DNA of 64,000 bases from an uncultured Clostridia bacterium. Lineage in GTDB: Bacteria; Bacillota; Clostridia; Oscillospirales; Acutalibacteraceae. The stretch spans positions 52,200-116,199 of the forward strand of contig CALCYI010000012.1 of the NCBI GenBank assembly GCA_937907605.1. Direction: 5' to 3'. A program made the position numbers and the translations under genes. The notes below the pieces were generated by a model that saw nothing but the letters and a program-made list of their open reading frames with translations, made no database searches and was not told where the DNA came from. Numbering within the stretch: position 1 is the stretch's first letter; each line of letters starts with the position of its first letter. Shown one piece after another: positions 1-6,241 of the stretch.

Positions 1-11
1 ACAAATTAAAC

Positions 12-39
12 TTGATTTTTAACCCCATTTCTGTATAAT
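12..39 (+). promoter_or_regulatory. sigma-A promoter of the rubrerythrin gene
   Basis: TTGATT at 12-17 and a perfect TATAAT at 34-39 with a 16-bp spacer, about 45 bp upstream of the rubrerythrin start. The gene has its own AAGGAG ribosome site, so it appears to be a single-gene transcript ending at the hairpin at 757-785. Confidence 0.75.
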
Positions 40-82
40 GGGAGTGTAGGAATAAAATATATTAATAATAAGGAGAATTAAT

Positions 83-742
83 ATGGCAAAAAAATATTAC
101 TGTCCGGTATGCGGATACGAAACCGACGAGAAAATCGACATCTGCCCTATCTGCAAGGCTCCTATGGAACCCGTAGAGGAGGAAGCTCCCGCTGCTGAGG
201 AAAAGAAAAAGATGTATTACTGCCCCGTATGCGGTTATGAGACTGCTGAGGAAATTGAAAACTGTCCCATCTGCGGCGCAAAAATGAAAGAAAGAGACGC
301 TGAAGCTGAAATGGCGTGGGCTGCAGAACATAAGGTTGGCATTATTGACGGCGTTCCGGAAGAAATTGTTCAGGGACTTCGCGACAACTTCAACGGCGAA
401 TGCTCAGAGGTTGGTATGTATCTTGCTATGGCAAGAGTAGCTCACAGAGAGGGCTATCCCGAAATCGGTCTTTACTGGGAAAAGGCTGCATGGGAAGAGG
501 CTGAGCACGCTGCTAAGTTTGCGGAAATGCTCGGCGAGGTTCTTACCGACAGCACCAAGAAAAACCTTGAAATGCGCGTTGCCGCCGAAAACGGCGCAAC
601 CCTCGGCAAGACTGAGCTTGCTAAGAAAGCAAAGGCTCTCAACCTCGACGCTATTCATGATACTGTACATGAAATGGCGAGAGATGAAGCAAGGCATGGA
701 AAAGCATTTGCGGGACTTCTCAAGCGTTATTTTGGCGAATAA
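83..742 (+). CDS. rubrerythrin with two N-terminal rubredoxin-like domains
   Basis: A 219-residue diiron protein of the rubrerythrin family, which reduces hydrogen peroxide in the cytoplasm of anaerobes using electrons passed through rubredoxin-type iron. Two tandem rubredoxin-like knuckles lie at the N-terminus: cysteines 7/10/21/24 and 47/50/61/64, joined by an acidic Ala/Glu linker. A ferritin-like four-helix domain follows from about residue 75, with iron-ligand motifs NGECSE, EEAEH and DEARH. This is the domain order of 'reverse' rubrerythrins, but with the rubredoxin unit duplicated. The start follows AAGGAG with a 7-bp gap. The gene is monocistronic, with its own promoter and terminator. 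Confidence 0.93.
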   Translation: MAKKYYCPVCGYETDEKIDICPICKAPMEPVEEEAPAAEEKKKMYYCPVCGYETAEEIENCPICGAKMKERDAEAEMAWAAEHKVGIIDGVPEEIVQGLRDNFNGECSEVGMYLAMARVAHREGYPEIGLYWEKAAWEEAEHAAKFAEMLGEVLTDSTKKNLEMRVAAENGATLGKTELAKKAKALNLDAIHDTVHEMARDEARHGKAFAGLLKRYFGE

Positions 743-756
743 TTATAATACGTCCT

Positions 757-785
757 TTGGGCACAGCTTCGGCTGTGCCTTTTGC
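757..785 (+). terminator. terminator of the rubrerythrin gene
   Basis: GGCACAGC-TTCG-GCTGTGCC stem with a stable UUCG tetraloop, followed by TTTTGCCTT, 15 bp after the rubrerythrin stop. Confidence 0.85.
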
Positions 786-935
786 CTTGCTTCATCTCGA
801 GCTATGCCGCTCCAAATCTCTGATTTGGGAGAAAGCTCCTGCGGTGCTTTTTGCTTTGTTAATTCCGAATTATTTTATCTTATATATAATAAATTAAAAA
901 AATACTTGACATTATTTTCCCGTTGTGGTATATTG
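786..935 (+). promoter_or_regulatory. spacer with small hairpin, then strong rpmG-secE-nusG promoter
   Basis: The gene-free stretch after the rubrerythrin terminator contains a small hairpin CCAAATC-TCT-GATTTGG (812-828) of unknown role. It ends in a near-perfect sigma-A promoter: TTGACA at 906-911, a 17-bp spacer and TATATT at 929-934. This promoter should drive rpmG, secE and nusG. I see no coding potential in 786-905. Confidence 0.8.
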
Positions 936-1050
936 ACTATACCTCGTTTTGGGTTTATTTTTTTGCCCATTAATTTGACTGTCCTGCGAGCGTGGTGGGG
1001 GAGTTGAACGAGGGAGATTAGAATATCGAAATAATATAGGAGGTGCCATT
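936..1050 (+). other. structured 5' leader of rpmG (candidate)
   Basis: About 110 nt lie between the promoter and rpmG. CCTCGTT (942-948) is exactly complementary to AACGAGG (1007-1013), so the leader can close into one long-range stem. Within it GGG (951-953) and CCC (966-968) flank an A/T-rich loop. No intrinsic terminator is visible inside, so any control would be of translation or stability. Function is inferred only from the pairing. Confidence 0.4.
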
Positions 1051-1200
1051 ATGAGAGTTAAAGTAACTTTAGCTTGCACTGAATGCAAACAACGCAATTA
1101 CAACACAATGAAAAACAAGAAGAACACACCGGACAGGCTTGAAATGAACAAGTACTGCAGATTCTGTAAGAAGCATACTGTCCACAGAGAGACAAAGTAA
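1051..1200 (+). CDS. rpmG: 50S ribosomal protein L33
   Basis: A 49-residue protein with the bL33 pattern: the N-terminal MRVKVTLACTEC, a second CxxC near residues 36-39 and the C-terminal HTVHRETK. The two cysteine pairs make this the zinc-binding form. It belongs to the large ribosomal subunit near the E site. The start follows a strong AGGAGG (9-bp gap). It is the first gene of rpmG-secE-nusG, the usual Firmicutes order, and lies 14 bp before secE. Confidence 0.95.
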   Translation: MRVKVTLACTECKQRNYNTMKNKKNTPDRLEMNKYCRFCKKHTVHRETK

Positions 1201-1214
1201 CGGAGGGAATTACG

Positions 1215-1640
1215 ATGGCTGACGAGAAAAAGGCTAAGAAGACTTCCGAAAAGAAGTCAGGCGAAAAAAAGGCTCGTAAAAACCCGTTCAAAGCAATCGG
1301 AGCTTTCTTCAAAAGCGTAAGAAGCGAGGGCAAGAAGGTTACATGGCCTAAGGCAAAAGAGGTATGGAAGAACACTCTCGTAGTTCTTGTAGTTATCCTT
1401 ATCGTAGGTCTTGCAATTTTCGGCGTTGACCGTCTCCTCTCTCTCGGTATGAAGGGTATCAAGCAGCTTGCTGAGTCAAAGACGACTACTTCTGCTGAAA
1501 CCACTACTCAGTCCGCGGCTGACGCGCTCAGCAGTCTCCTTGGCGGCGATACCGATACGTCCGAGGATACAAGCGAAGGTGAAACCGAAGCTGCAAGCGA
1601 GGCTGAAACAGAGGCAGATACGACCGAGGCTCAGGACTAA
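1215..1640 (+). CDS. secE: preprotein translocase subunit SecE with acidic C-terminal tail
   Basis: SecE is the single-span subunit that clamps SecY in the Sec translocon. At 141 residues it is about twice the usual Firmicutes length. Residues 1-28 are Lys-rich. Residues 31-50 carry the conserved amphipathic SecE motif (FFKSVRSEGKKVTWPKAKEV), and one membrane span lies at about 54-75. After it comes an unusual extension (about 88-141) of Thr/Ser then Glu/Asp/Ala with no predicted fold. By normal SecE topology this tail faces the outside. The start follows GGAGGG. Synteny with rpmG and nusG makes the assignment secure; the tail's role is unknown. Confidence 0.95.
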   Translation: MADEKKAKKTSEKKSGEKKARKNPFKAIGAFFKSVRSEGKKVTWPKAKEVWKNTLVVLVVILIVGLAIFGVDRLLSLGMKGIKQLAESKTTTSAETTTQSAADALSSLLGGDTDTSEDTSEGETEAASEAETEADTTEAQD

Positions 1641-1666
1641 TTCTTATCTCGGACACGGAGGCTTAT

Positions 1667-2194
1667 ATGGAAGAAGCTAAATGGTATATTGCTCATACAT
1701 TTTCCGGTTACGAAAATAAGGTAGCGAGCGACCTTAAGATTAAGGTTGAAAATCGGAACTTAACCGATTTAATTCAGGACGTCCGTATCCCGACCGAAAC
1801 CGTCGTTGAGGTCAAGGAGGACGGAACGAAAAAAGAAATCGTAAGAAAGCTTTTCCCGAGCTATATTTATATCAAAATGGTAATGACGGATGAAACCTGG
1901 TACGTTGTACGCAACACCAGAGGCTGCGCAGGCTTCGTAGGTCCCGAGGGCAGACCCGTTCCTCTCACCGAGGACGAGGTTAAAAGGGCGCTCGGCACCG
2001 AGGTAGTAAATATCGAAGTAGCGTACGAGGTAGGCGACGTGGTTAACGTTATCGACGGTCCGCTTGAGGGCTTCTCGGGCACCGTTGAGGAAATTGACGC
2101 CGCTAATAATTCCGTTCAGGTTATCGTTTCGATGTTCGGCAGGGACACGGCGGTAGATTTCGAGCTTGACCAGCTTGAAAAGGTCGAAGATTAA
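1667..2194 (+). CDS. nusG: transcription termination/antitermination factor NusG
   Basis: A 175-residue NusG, which binds RNA polymerase and modulates pausing and termination. The N-terminal NGN domain opens with the typical EEAKWYIAHTFSGYENKVA and contains the FPSYIYIKM strand. The C-terminal KOW domain (about residues 122-155, VVNVIDGPLEGFSGTVEEID) binds ribosomal S10 or Rho in known homologues. The length is normal. The ATG is preceded by GGAGGC. Last gene of the rpmG-secE-nusG unit; a 117-bp leader separates it from rplK. Confidence 0.97.
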   Translation: MEEAKWYIAHTFSGYENKVASDLKIKVENRNLTDLIQDVRIPTETVVEVKEDGTKKEIVRKLFPSYIYIKMVMTDETWYVVRNTRGCAGFVGPEGRPVPLTEDEVKRALGTEVVNIEVAYEVGDVVNVIDGPLEGFSGTVEEIDAANNSVQVIVSMFGRDTAVDFELDQLEKVED

Positions 2195-2255
2195 ATTCAG
2201 TAATTCGCAGTGCAAACTGCTTTTACCATAGGGTACTATTTATAGTATTTTATGA

Positions 2256-2290
2256 GTGGGAGGAGCGCAAAGCGCTTCGCCAATTACCAC
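2256..2290 (+). promoter_or_regulatory. L1 ribosomal-protein operator in the rplK leader
   Basis: The leader can form a hairpin opened by GTGGGAGG (2256-2263), capped by AGCGC-AAA-GCGCT (2264-2276) and closed by ATTACCAC (2283-2290). GTGGGAGG together with ATACCAC is what the L1-binding stalk of 23S rRNA looks like (recalled from E. coli helices 76-78). This therefore reads as a 23S mimic through which free L1 would repress rplK-rplA translation. It ends about 5 nt before the rplK Shine-Dalgarno, the right place for feedback. Confidence 0.7.
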
Positions 2291-2311
2291 ATTTTTAGGA
2301 GGAAAAATATT

Positions 2312-2737
2312 ATGGCTCAAAAGGTAGTAGGTTTAATTAAACTTCAAATCCCTGCAGGCAAGGCTACTCCGGCTCCCCCGGTAGGTCCTGCTCTCGGTCA
2401 GCACGGTGTAAACATCGTAGCATTCACTAAGGAATTCAACGACAGAACCAAGAACGATGTTGGTATGATTATCCCCGTTGTTATCACTGTTTACGATGAC
2501 CGTTCATTCACATTCATCACTAAGACACCGCCCGCAGCAGTTCTTATTAAGAAGGCTTGCGGAATTGAGACTGCATCAGGAGTTCCGAACAAGAACAAGG
2601 TTGCAACAATCTCAAAGGCTGACGTTCAGAAGATTGCCGAGACTAAGATGCCCGACCTTAATGCTGCTTCTCTTGAAGCTGCGATGTCAATGGTCGCAGG
2701 TACAGCTCGCAGCATGGGTATAGTAGTAGAAGACTAA
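2312..2737 (+). CDS. rplK: 50S ribosomal protein L11
   Basis: A 141-residue uL11, the standard length. It carries the N-terminal MAQKVVGLIKLQIPAGKA, the proline-rich PAPPVGPALGQHG that contacts factors and thiopeptides, and the C-terminal rRNA-binding domain ending GTARSMGIVVED. It forms the GTPase-associated centre with L10 and L12. The chosen ATG (2312) follows AGGAGG by 7 bp; an upstream in-frame ATG at 2252 would run through the leader hairpin and has no ribosome site. Co-transcribed with rplA. Confidence 0.97.
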   Translation: MAQKVVGLIKLQIPAGKATPAPPVGPALGQHGVNIVAFTKEFNDRTKNDVGMIIPVVITVYDDRSFTFITKTPPAAVLIKKACGIETASGVPNKNKVATISKADVQKIAETKMPDLNAASLEAAMSMVAGTARSMGIVVED

Positions 2738-2786
2738 TTCCCTTGTGGGAGGAAAAATCCGATTTAACCACTGGAGGTAATTTATA

Positions 2787-3491
2787 ATGAAACACGGAAA
2801 GAAATTTATTGAAAGCGCAAAGCTCATTGACAGAGCTAATTTATATACAACCGCGGAAGCTCTCGAGCTCGTTCAGAAAACGGCTACGGCTAAGTTCGAC
2901 GAAACCGTAGAGGCTCACGTTCGTCTCGGCGTTGACTCACGTCACGCAGACCAGCAGGTAAGAGGCGCGGTAGTTCTTCCTAACGGAACAGGTAAGGACG
3001 TAAGAGTTGCAGTATTCGCTAAGGGCGATCTTGCTAAGGCTGCTGAGGAGGCAGGCGCCGACGTAGTAGGCGACGCTGACCTCGTTCAGAAGATTCAGGG
3101 CGGCTGGATGGAATTCGACGTAGCGGTTGCATCCCCTGATATGATGGGCTTCGTAGGCCGTCTCGGTAAAATCCTCGGTCCCCGTGGCTTAATGCCGTCA
3201 CCCAAGGCTGGTACCGTTACCCCTGACGTTGCAAAGGCTGTTAAGGAAGCTAAGGCAGGTAAGATTGAGTACCGTCTTGATAAGACTAACATCATTCACT
3301 GCCCGATCGGCAAGGTATCCTTCGGTACCGATAAGCTTCTTGAAAACTTTAATACCCTTCTTGACGCTATCATTAAGGCTAAGCCCGAGGCTGCAAAGGG
3401 ACAGTACATCAAGTCCTGCACAGTTGCGTCAACGATGGGCCCCGGCGTTAAAATCAATCCTAACAAGGTTGGTTCCGCCGCTGCGGAATAA
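2787..3491 (+). CDS. rplA: 50S ribosomal protein L1
   Basis: A 234-residue uL1 of normal length with the signatures MKHGKKF, LPNGTGK, the glycine-rich LGPRGLMPSPKAGTV and the C-terminal TMGPGVKINP. L1 forms the mobile stalk that moves E-site tRNA and represses its own operon through an mRNA copy of its rRNA site, which fits the leader at 2256-2290. The ATG follows GGAGG at 7 bp. It ends in a strong terminator. Unusually, rplJ does not follow directly but after a 1.6-kb island. Confidence 0.97.
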   Translation: MKHGKKFIESAKLIDRANLYTTAEALELVQKTATAKFDETVEAHVRLGVDSRHADQQVRGAVVLPNGTGKDVRVAVFAKGDLAKAAEEAGADVVGDADLVQKIQGGWMEFDVAVASPDMMGFVGRLGKILGPRGLMPSPKAGTVTPDVAKAVKEAKAGKIEYRLDKTNIIHCPIGKVSFGTDKLLENFNTLLDAIIKAKPEAAKGQYIKSCTVASTMGPGVKINPNKVGSAAAE

Positions 3492-3516
3492 AAAAAGCCC
3501 TGCGGGGCTTTTTTTA
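3491..3516 (+). terminator. rplK-rplA terminator
   Basis: AAAAAAGCCC-TGCG-GGGCTTTTTTT immediately at the rplA stop codon; a symmetrical, strong rho-independent hairpin. Confidence 0.9.
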
Positions 3517-3681
3517 ATGAAATAAATTCCTTGCGGAATTAATGAAATAAGGCTATGCCTTATGAAATAGCTACGCTATGAAATACGCTTGTGCGTATGA
3601 ATTTATTTTATTTCATATTTTGTTTTACAAAATATTTCATGATTCATCAGAATTATTTCATATTGCGTAGCAATATTTCAT
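3517..3681 (+). repeat. array of eight mini-hairpins separated by ATGAAAT / ATTTCAT
   Basis: ATGAAAT occurs at 3517, 3542, 3562 and 3578, with a degenerate ATGAAT at 3597. Its complement ATTTCAT follows at 3610, 3634, 3655 and 3675. Nearly every spacer is a small self-complementary palindrome of different sequence: AATTCC/GGAATT, AAGGC/GCCTT, AGC/GCT, ACGC/GCGT, ATTTTG/CAAAAT, GATTC/GAATT, ATTGC/GCAAT. The array as a whole is an imperfect inverted repeat centred near 3605. It sits between the rplA terminator and the four-helix-bundle gene at 3715, with which it probably forms one element. Confidence 0.85.
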
Positions 3682-3714
3682 TTTAATAGCGATTACACTG
3701 ATGAGGTGAATTGA

Positions 3715-4059
3715 ATGAAAGATAATGTACTGATTGATTTATCAATGAGTTTTTCGGTGGAAACATTAAAGAAGGTTGAAGGAATAAAGGGGCATTATGC
3801 GCTTGTAAACCAGATTGAACGCTCGGCAACAAGTATTGGTGCTAATATTCACGAGGCAAATTATGCCCAGAGTAAGCCTGATTTTATATCGAAGCTGCAA
3901 ATAGCACTTAAGGAATCTTATGAAACGGAGTATTGGTTAAAACTGTTTTCAAAAGTGAATTATCTTGAAGCATCAACTGCAAAAGAATTGCTTAATAAAT
4001 GCGGAACGATTCGCAGAATACTGATCGCTTCAATTAATACAGCTAAAAACAATAAGTAA
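3715..4059 (+). CDS. four-helix-bundle protein (23S rRNA IVS / bAvd-like)
   Basis: A 114-residue protein of the 'S23'/four-helix-bundle family. Its members are encoded in 23S rRNA intervening sequences, and its relatives are the Avd accessory proteins of diversity-generating retroelements. The diagnostic stretch is at about residues 35-75: ERSATSIGANIHEA, then DFISKLQIALKESYETEYWL. It is mostly helical and basic, with no catalytic motif. The start follows GAGGTGA. No reverse transcriptase lies nearby, so this is not a complete diversity-generating system. It is directly downstream of the hairpin array, and the AT-rich base composition differs from the ribosomal genes around it, suggesting transfer. 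Molecular role unknown. Confidence 0.85.
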   Translation: MKDNVLIDLSMSFSVETLKKVEGIKGHYALVNQIERSATSIGANIHEANYAQSKPDFISKLQIALKESYETEYWLKLFSKVNYLEASTAKELLNKCGTIRRILIASINTAKNNK

Positions 4060-4065
4060 TAGATA

Positions 4066-4107
4066 AAATAAAGGAACTGTTTATTTTGAACAACAGTTCC
4101 TTTATTT
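4066..4107. terminator. bidirectional terminator between convergent island genes
   Basis: A 16-bp perfect stem: AAATAAAGGAACTGTT (4066-4081) pairs with AACAGTTCCTTTATTT (4092-4107), with T-rich flanks both ways. It serves the four-helix gene on the plus strand and the HTH gene on the minus strand. Confidence 0.85.
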
Positions 4108-4299
4108 CTTGTATTCTGCAATATCCTCTAATTTACAGTTTAATATTTCACATAGAGTATTCAGGGTATAAGTGCTGACATTACCGTTTTTACGTAGCCT
4201 ATCAAGCTGTCCGTTGCTAATGTGATAATCCTTAATCAACTTGTACTGAGAAATATTCTTTTTTTTCATAGTTTTCCAAAGCTTATCATATACAATCAT
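4102..4299 (-). CDS. small Cro/CI-type HTH regulator
   Basis: A 65-residue DNA-binding protein of the short Cro/C1 (HTH_26-like) type: IVYDKLWKTMKKKNISQYKL, recognition helix around HISNGQLDRLRKNGNVS, then TLNTLCEILNCKLEDIAEY. It has no partner domain and is essentially only the helix-turn-helix. I chose the ATG at 4299 because GGTGAG lies just upstream; an upstream in-frame ATG at 4350 would overlap the promoter -35. It is divergent from the membrane protein at 4424 with overlapping promoters, so it probably controls that gene and itself. Confidence 0.8.
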   Translation of the reverse strand: MIVYDKLWKTMKKKNISQYKLIKDYHISNGQLDRLRKNGNVSTYTLNTLCEILNCKLEDIAEYKK

Positions 4300-4321
4300 T
4301 TTCTCACCGCCTACAGTTATT

Positions 4322-4395
4322 ATTGTAGATTGATGTTCATATATTGACAATTGACCGTATACGGGCTATAATCATATTGTCCGAAAAGAGACAAT
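4322..4395. promoter_or_regulatory. divergent promoters sharing a -35, with an operator palindrome
   Basis: Rightward: TTGACA 4344-4349, 17-bp spacer, TATAAT 4367-4372. Leftward: TTGTCA on the minus strand (4345-4350), 17-bp spacer, TACAAT (4322-4327). The two -35 boxes overlap almost fully, so only one polymerase can bind at a time. Just after the rightward -10, ATTGTC-8 nt-GACAAT (4376-4395) is an inverted repeat suited to the HTH protein encoded at 4102-4299. Confidence 0.75.
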
Positions 4396-4423
4396 GCATA
4401 ACTGAAGAGAGGGAGATGATATT

Positions 4424-4882
4424 TTGCTTTTTATAGTTATAGTTATGGTGCTCGGTTTGATAGCGGTGTTTTTTTTAGGATTAATGATGTTTTTCGGTGA
4501 AAATGATGTATTCAAATGGATGGTAATCATCGCGTTAGTACTTGGTGTTTTTGGAGCATATGGACTCCATGAATACAGAGAGAATGTAGACGAATACACG
4601 GAAAACATTCAGTATTATCAGGAACGGATAAATGATTTGAACGGCGAGAGGTATAGCGGAAATGGAAGATATGGCAATTATGGATTAGCGTATTCATACG
4701 AAACAAACGATAGCAAACACAAAATTTGGGATTATCAGAAGGAACTAAGGCGGTCAAAAGAAATGGCATGGATAGGTGGTATATCTTGCGTTTATGCAAT
4801 TGTGATGTCAATTGTCTGCCCTATTCGATGGAAAAAAGACGAAGAATTATTGAAAAATAAGGAAGTTGAAACTTCCGATTAA
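4424..4882 (+). CDS. small membrane protein of unknown function
   Basis: A 152-residue protein I do not recognise. There are two hydrophobic spans at about residues 2-23 and 31-47, then a polar, Tyr/Asn/Gly-rich middle (about 50-115), a third span at about 118-134 and a charged C-terminus. The start appears to be TTG: GAGGGAG lies 10 bp upstream, and the nearby ATG in another frame stops after six codons. It is transcribed from a strong promoter that also faces the HTH gene, so it is probably the regulator's target. Island composition is AT-rich. Confidence 0.65.
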   Translation: MLFIVIVMVLGLIAVFFLGLMMFFGENDVFKWMVIIALVLGVFGAYGLHEYRENVDEYTENIQYYQERINDLNGERYSGNGRYGNYGLAYSYETNDSKHKIWDYQKELRRSKEMAWIGGISCVYAIVMSIVCPIRWKKDEELLKNKEVETSD

Positions 4883-4889
4883 AAAACAC

Positions 4890-4918
4890 TTGACAAATTA
4901 TAGTAACTTGTATATAAT
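4890..4918 (+). promoter_or_regulatory. rplJ-rplL promoter
   Basis: TTGACA 4890-4895, 17-bp spacer, TATAAT 4913-4918: a consensus sigma-A promoter. It gives rplJ-rplL their own transcription start, needed because the island separates them from rplK-rplA. Confidence 0.85.
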
Positions 4919-4920
4919 AA

Positions 4921-5063
4921 CAATGCTGTTCAACCAAAGACAGCAGGTATCGTAAGATGTAAGCGTAGCGCCTGCCGAGGAATGAGCATTATGTAAGTGA
5001 GTAATCACTGTTATTATGTAATGTCGTGCATTCCCATATTCTTTGGGAATGCACTTTTCTTTT
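4921..5063 (+). promoter_or_regulatory. L10-type ribosomal protein leader with attenuator
   Basis: This 140-nt leader has the look of the Firmicutes L10 leader: an early stem including GACAGCAGG and CGCCTGC, a middle AATGAGCATTATGT region, and a final GTGCATTCCC (5026-5035) / GGGAATGCAC (5045-5054) hairpin followed by TTTTCTTTT. In that family L10(L12)4 binds the leader and feeds back on rplJ-rplL. The final hairpin looks like an intrinsic terminator, suggesting transcriptional attenuation. Confidence 0.8.
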
Positions 5064-5124
5064 GGATAGACAGCCTCAAAGTCCATACTTAGTATGGCGA
5101 ATAATTATGGAGGTAAAAAGCTAA

Positions 5125-5799
5125 ATGCCAAGTACAGTAGTTCTTGAACAGAAAAAGGCACAGGTTGCCGCTCTTTCAGACAGAATTAAGAATTCCTGCG
5201 CAGGCGTGGTAGTTGACTACAAGGGTATCAACGTTGCCGACGACACTAAGCTCCGTAAAGAGCTCCGTGAAGCAGGTATCGTTTATACAGTTGTTAAGAA
5301 TTCCATTCTTGCTCGTGCAGCCGAGGCAATCGGTATGGAGCTCGATAATTCCGTATATGAAGGCACAACGGCTATCGCAACAAGCGATGAGGATTATGTA
5401 GCAGCTGCTCGTATCCTTAACACCTATGCCGAAAAGCACGAGAATTTCAACATCAAGACAGGTTATCTTGACGGCGAAATTATCGACAACGCAAAGATTA
5501 TCTCTCTGGCTAAATTACCGTCAAGAGAAATTCTTCTTGCAACCGTATGCAACGCGTTCAATGCTCCTATTTCCGCTTTTGCCCGTGCAATTCAGGCAAT
5601 CGTAGATAAGGGCGGCGTTGAGGCATGCGAACCCGCTGAGGCTCCCGCAGAGGAGACAGCAGCTGAGGAAGCACCTGCAGCAGAGGAGACCGCTCCCGCC
5701 GCAGAGGAAGCACCCGCAGCTGAAGAAACAGCTCCTGTAGAGGAGGCTCCCGCTGAGGAAGCTCCCGCAGAGGCACCTGCTGAGGAAGCAGCAGAATAA
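5125..5799 (+). CDS. rplJ: 50S ribosomal protein L10 with long acidic tail
   Basis: uL10 anchors the L7/L12 stalk. Residues 1-165 form a normal L10: an N-terminal rRNA/L11-binding domain including VVVDYKGINVADDTKLRKEL and YTVVKNSILARAAE, then a helical L12-binding spine (about 135-165). Residues about 168-224 are an added tail made almost only of Glu, Ala, Pro and Thr in short near-repeats (EEAPAAEETAP). The usual length is about 165-175, so the tail adds roughly 55 residues. The start follows GGAGG. It is downstream of its own promoter and leader and is followed by rplL. Confidence 0.95.
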   Translation: MPSTVVLEQKKAQVAALSDRIKNSCAGVVVDYKGINVADDTKLRKELREAGIVYTVVKNSILARAAEAIGMELDNSVYEGTTAIATSDEDYVAAARILNTYAEKHENFNIKTGYLDGEIIDNAKIISLAKLPSREILLATVCNAFNAPISAFARAIQAIVDKGGVEACEPAEAPAEETAAEEAPAAEETAPAAEEAPAAEETAPVEEAPAEEAPAEAPAEEAAE

Positions 5800-5836
5800 T
5801 TAATTTTAAATTATCATTTTTACGGAGGAAATAAAA

Positions 5837-6214
5837 ATGGCAGCAGAAAAGATTACAGCAATCATTGAAGAGCTTAAAACTCTTACCGTTCTTGAGCTTT
5901 CAGAGCTCGTTCATGCAGTAGAAGAAGAATTCGGCGTAAGCGCTGCAGCAGCAGTAGCAGTAGCAGCTCCCGCAGAGGGCGGCGCAGCAGCTGAGGAAGC
6001 TAAGACCGATTTCGACGTTATCATCACATCAGCAGGCACCCAGAAGATCGCTGTTATTAAGGCAGTTCGTGAGGCTACAGGCCTTGGTCTTAAGGAAGCT
6101 AAGGCAGTTGTTGACGGTGCTCCCGCTCCTGTTAAGGAAGGTATCCCGCAGGCTGACGCTGAGGCTCTTAAGGCAGCTCTTGAAGCAGCTGGCGCAACTG
6201 TTGAGCTTAAGTAA
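5837..6214 (+). CDS. rplL: 50S ribosomal protein L7/L12
   Basis: A 125-residue bL12, the flexible stalk protein that recruits translational GTPases. It has an N-terminal dimerisation domain (EKITAIIEELKTLTVLELSELVHAVEE), an Ala/Pro/Gly hinge (about 35-55), and a C-terminal globular domain with KIAVIKAVREATGLGLKEAKAVVDGAP. The length is normal. The ATG follows GGAGG at 9 bp, 37 bp after rplJ. A strong terminator follows, and rpoB is not next, unlike the common order. Confidence 0.97.
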   Translation: MAAEKITAIIEELKTLTVLELSELVHAVEEEFGVSAAAAVAVAAPAEGGAAAEEAKTDFDVIITSAGTQKIAVIKAVREATGLGLKEAKAVVDGAPAPVKEGIPQADAEALKAALEAAGATVELK

Positions 6215-6241
6215 TTTAGCTTACATTACCATAATTAAAAT

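Noticed and set aside
404..697. Antisense open frame across the rubrerythrin gene
   Set aside because: A codon-shadow frame with no ribosome site and no family resemblance; the same applies to other long overlapping frames, such as those opposite rplA, iolD and gatA.
3517..3681. CRISPR array
   Set aside because: The repeat is only 7 bp, changes to its complement midway, and the spacers are self-complementary and of 6-16 bp; no cas genes.
3715..4059. Part of a diversity-generating retroelement (Avd)
   Set aside because: No reverse transcriptase, template repeat or variable repeat lies nearby; the hairpin array is not a template/variable repeat pair.
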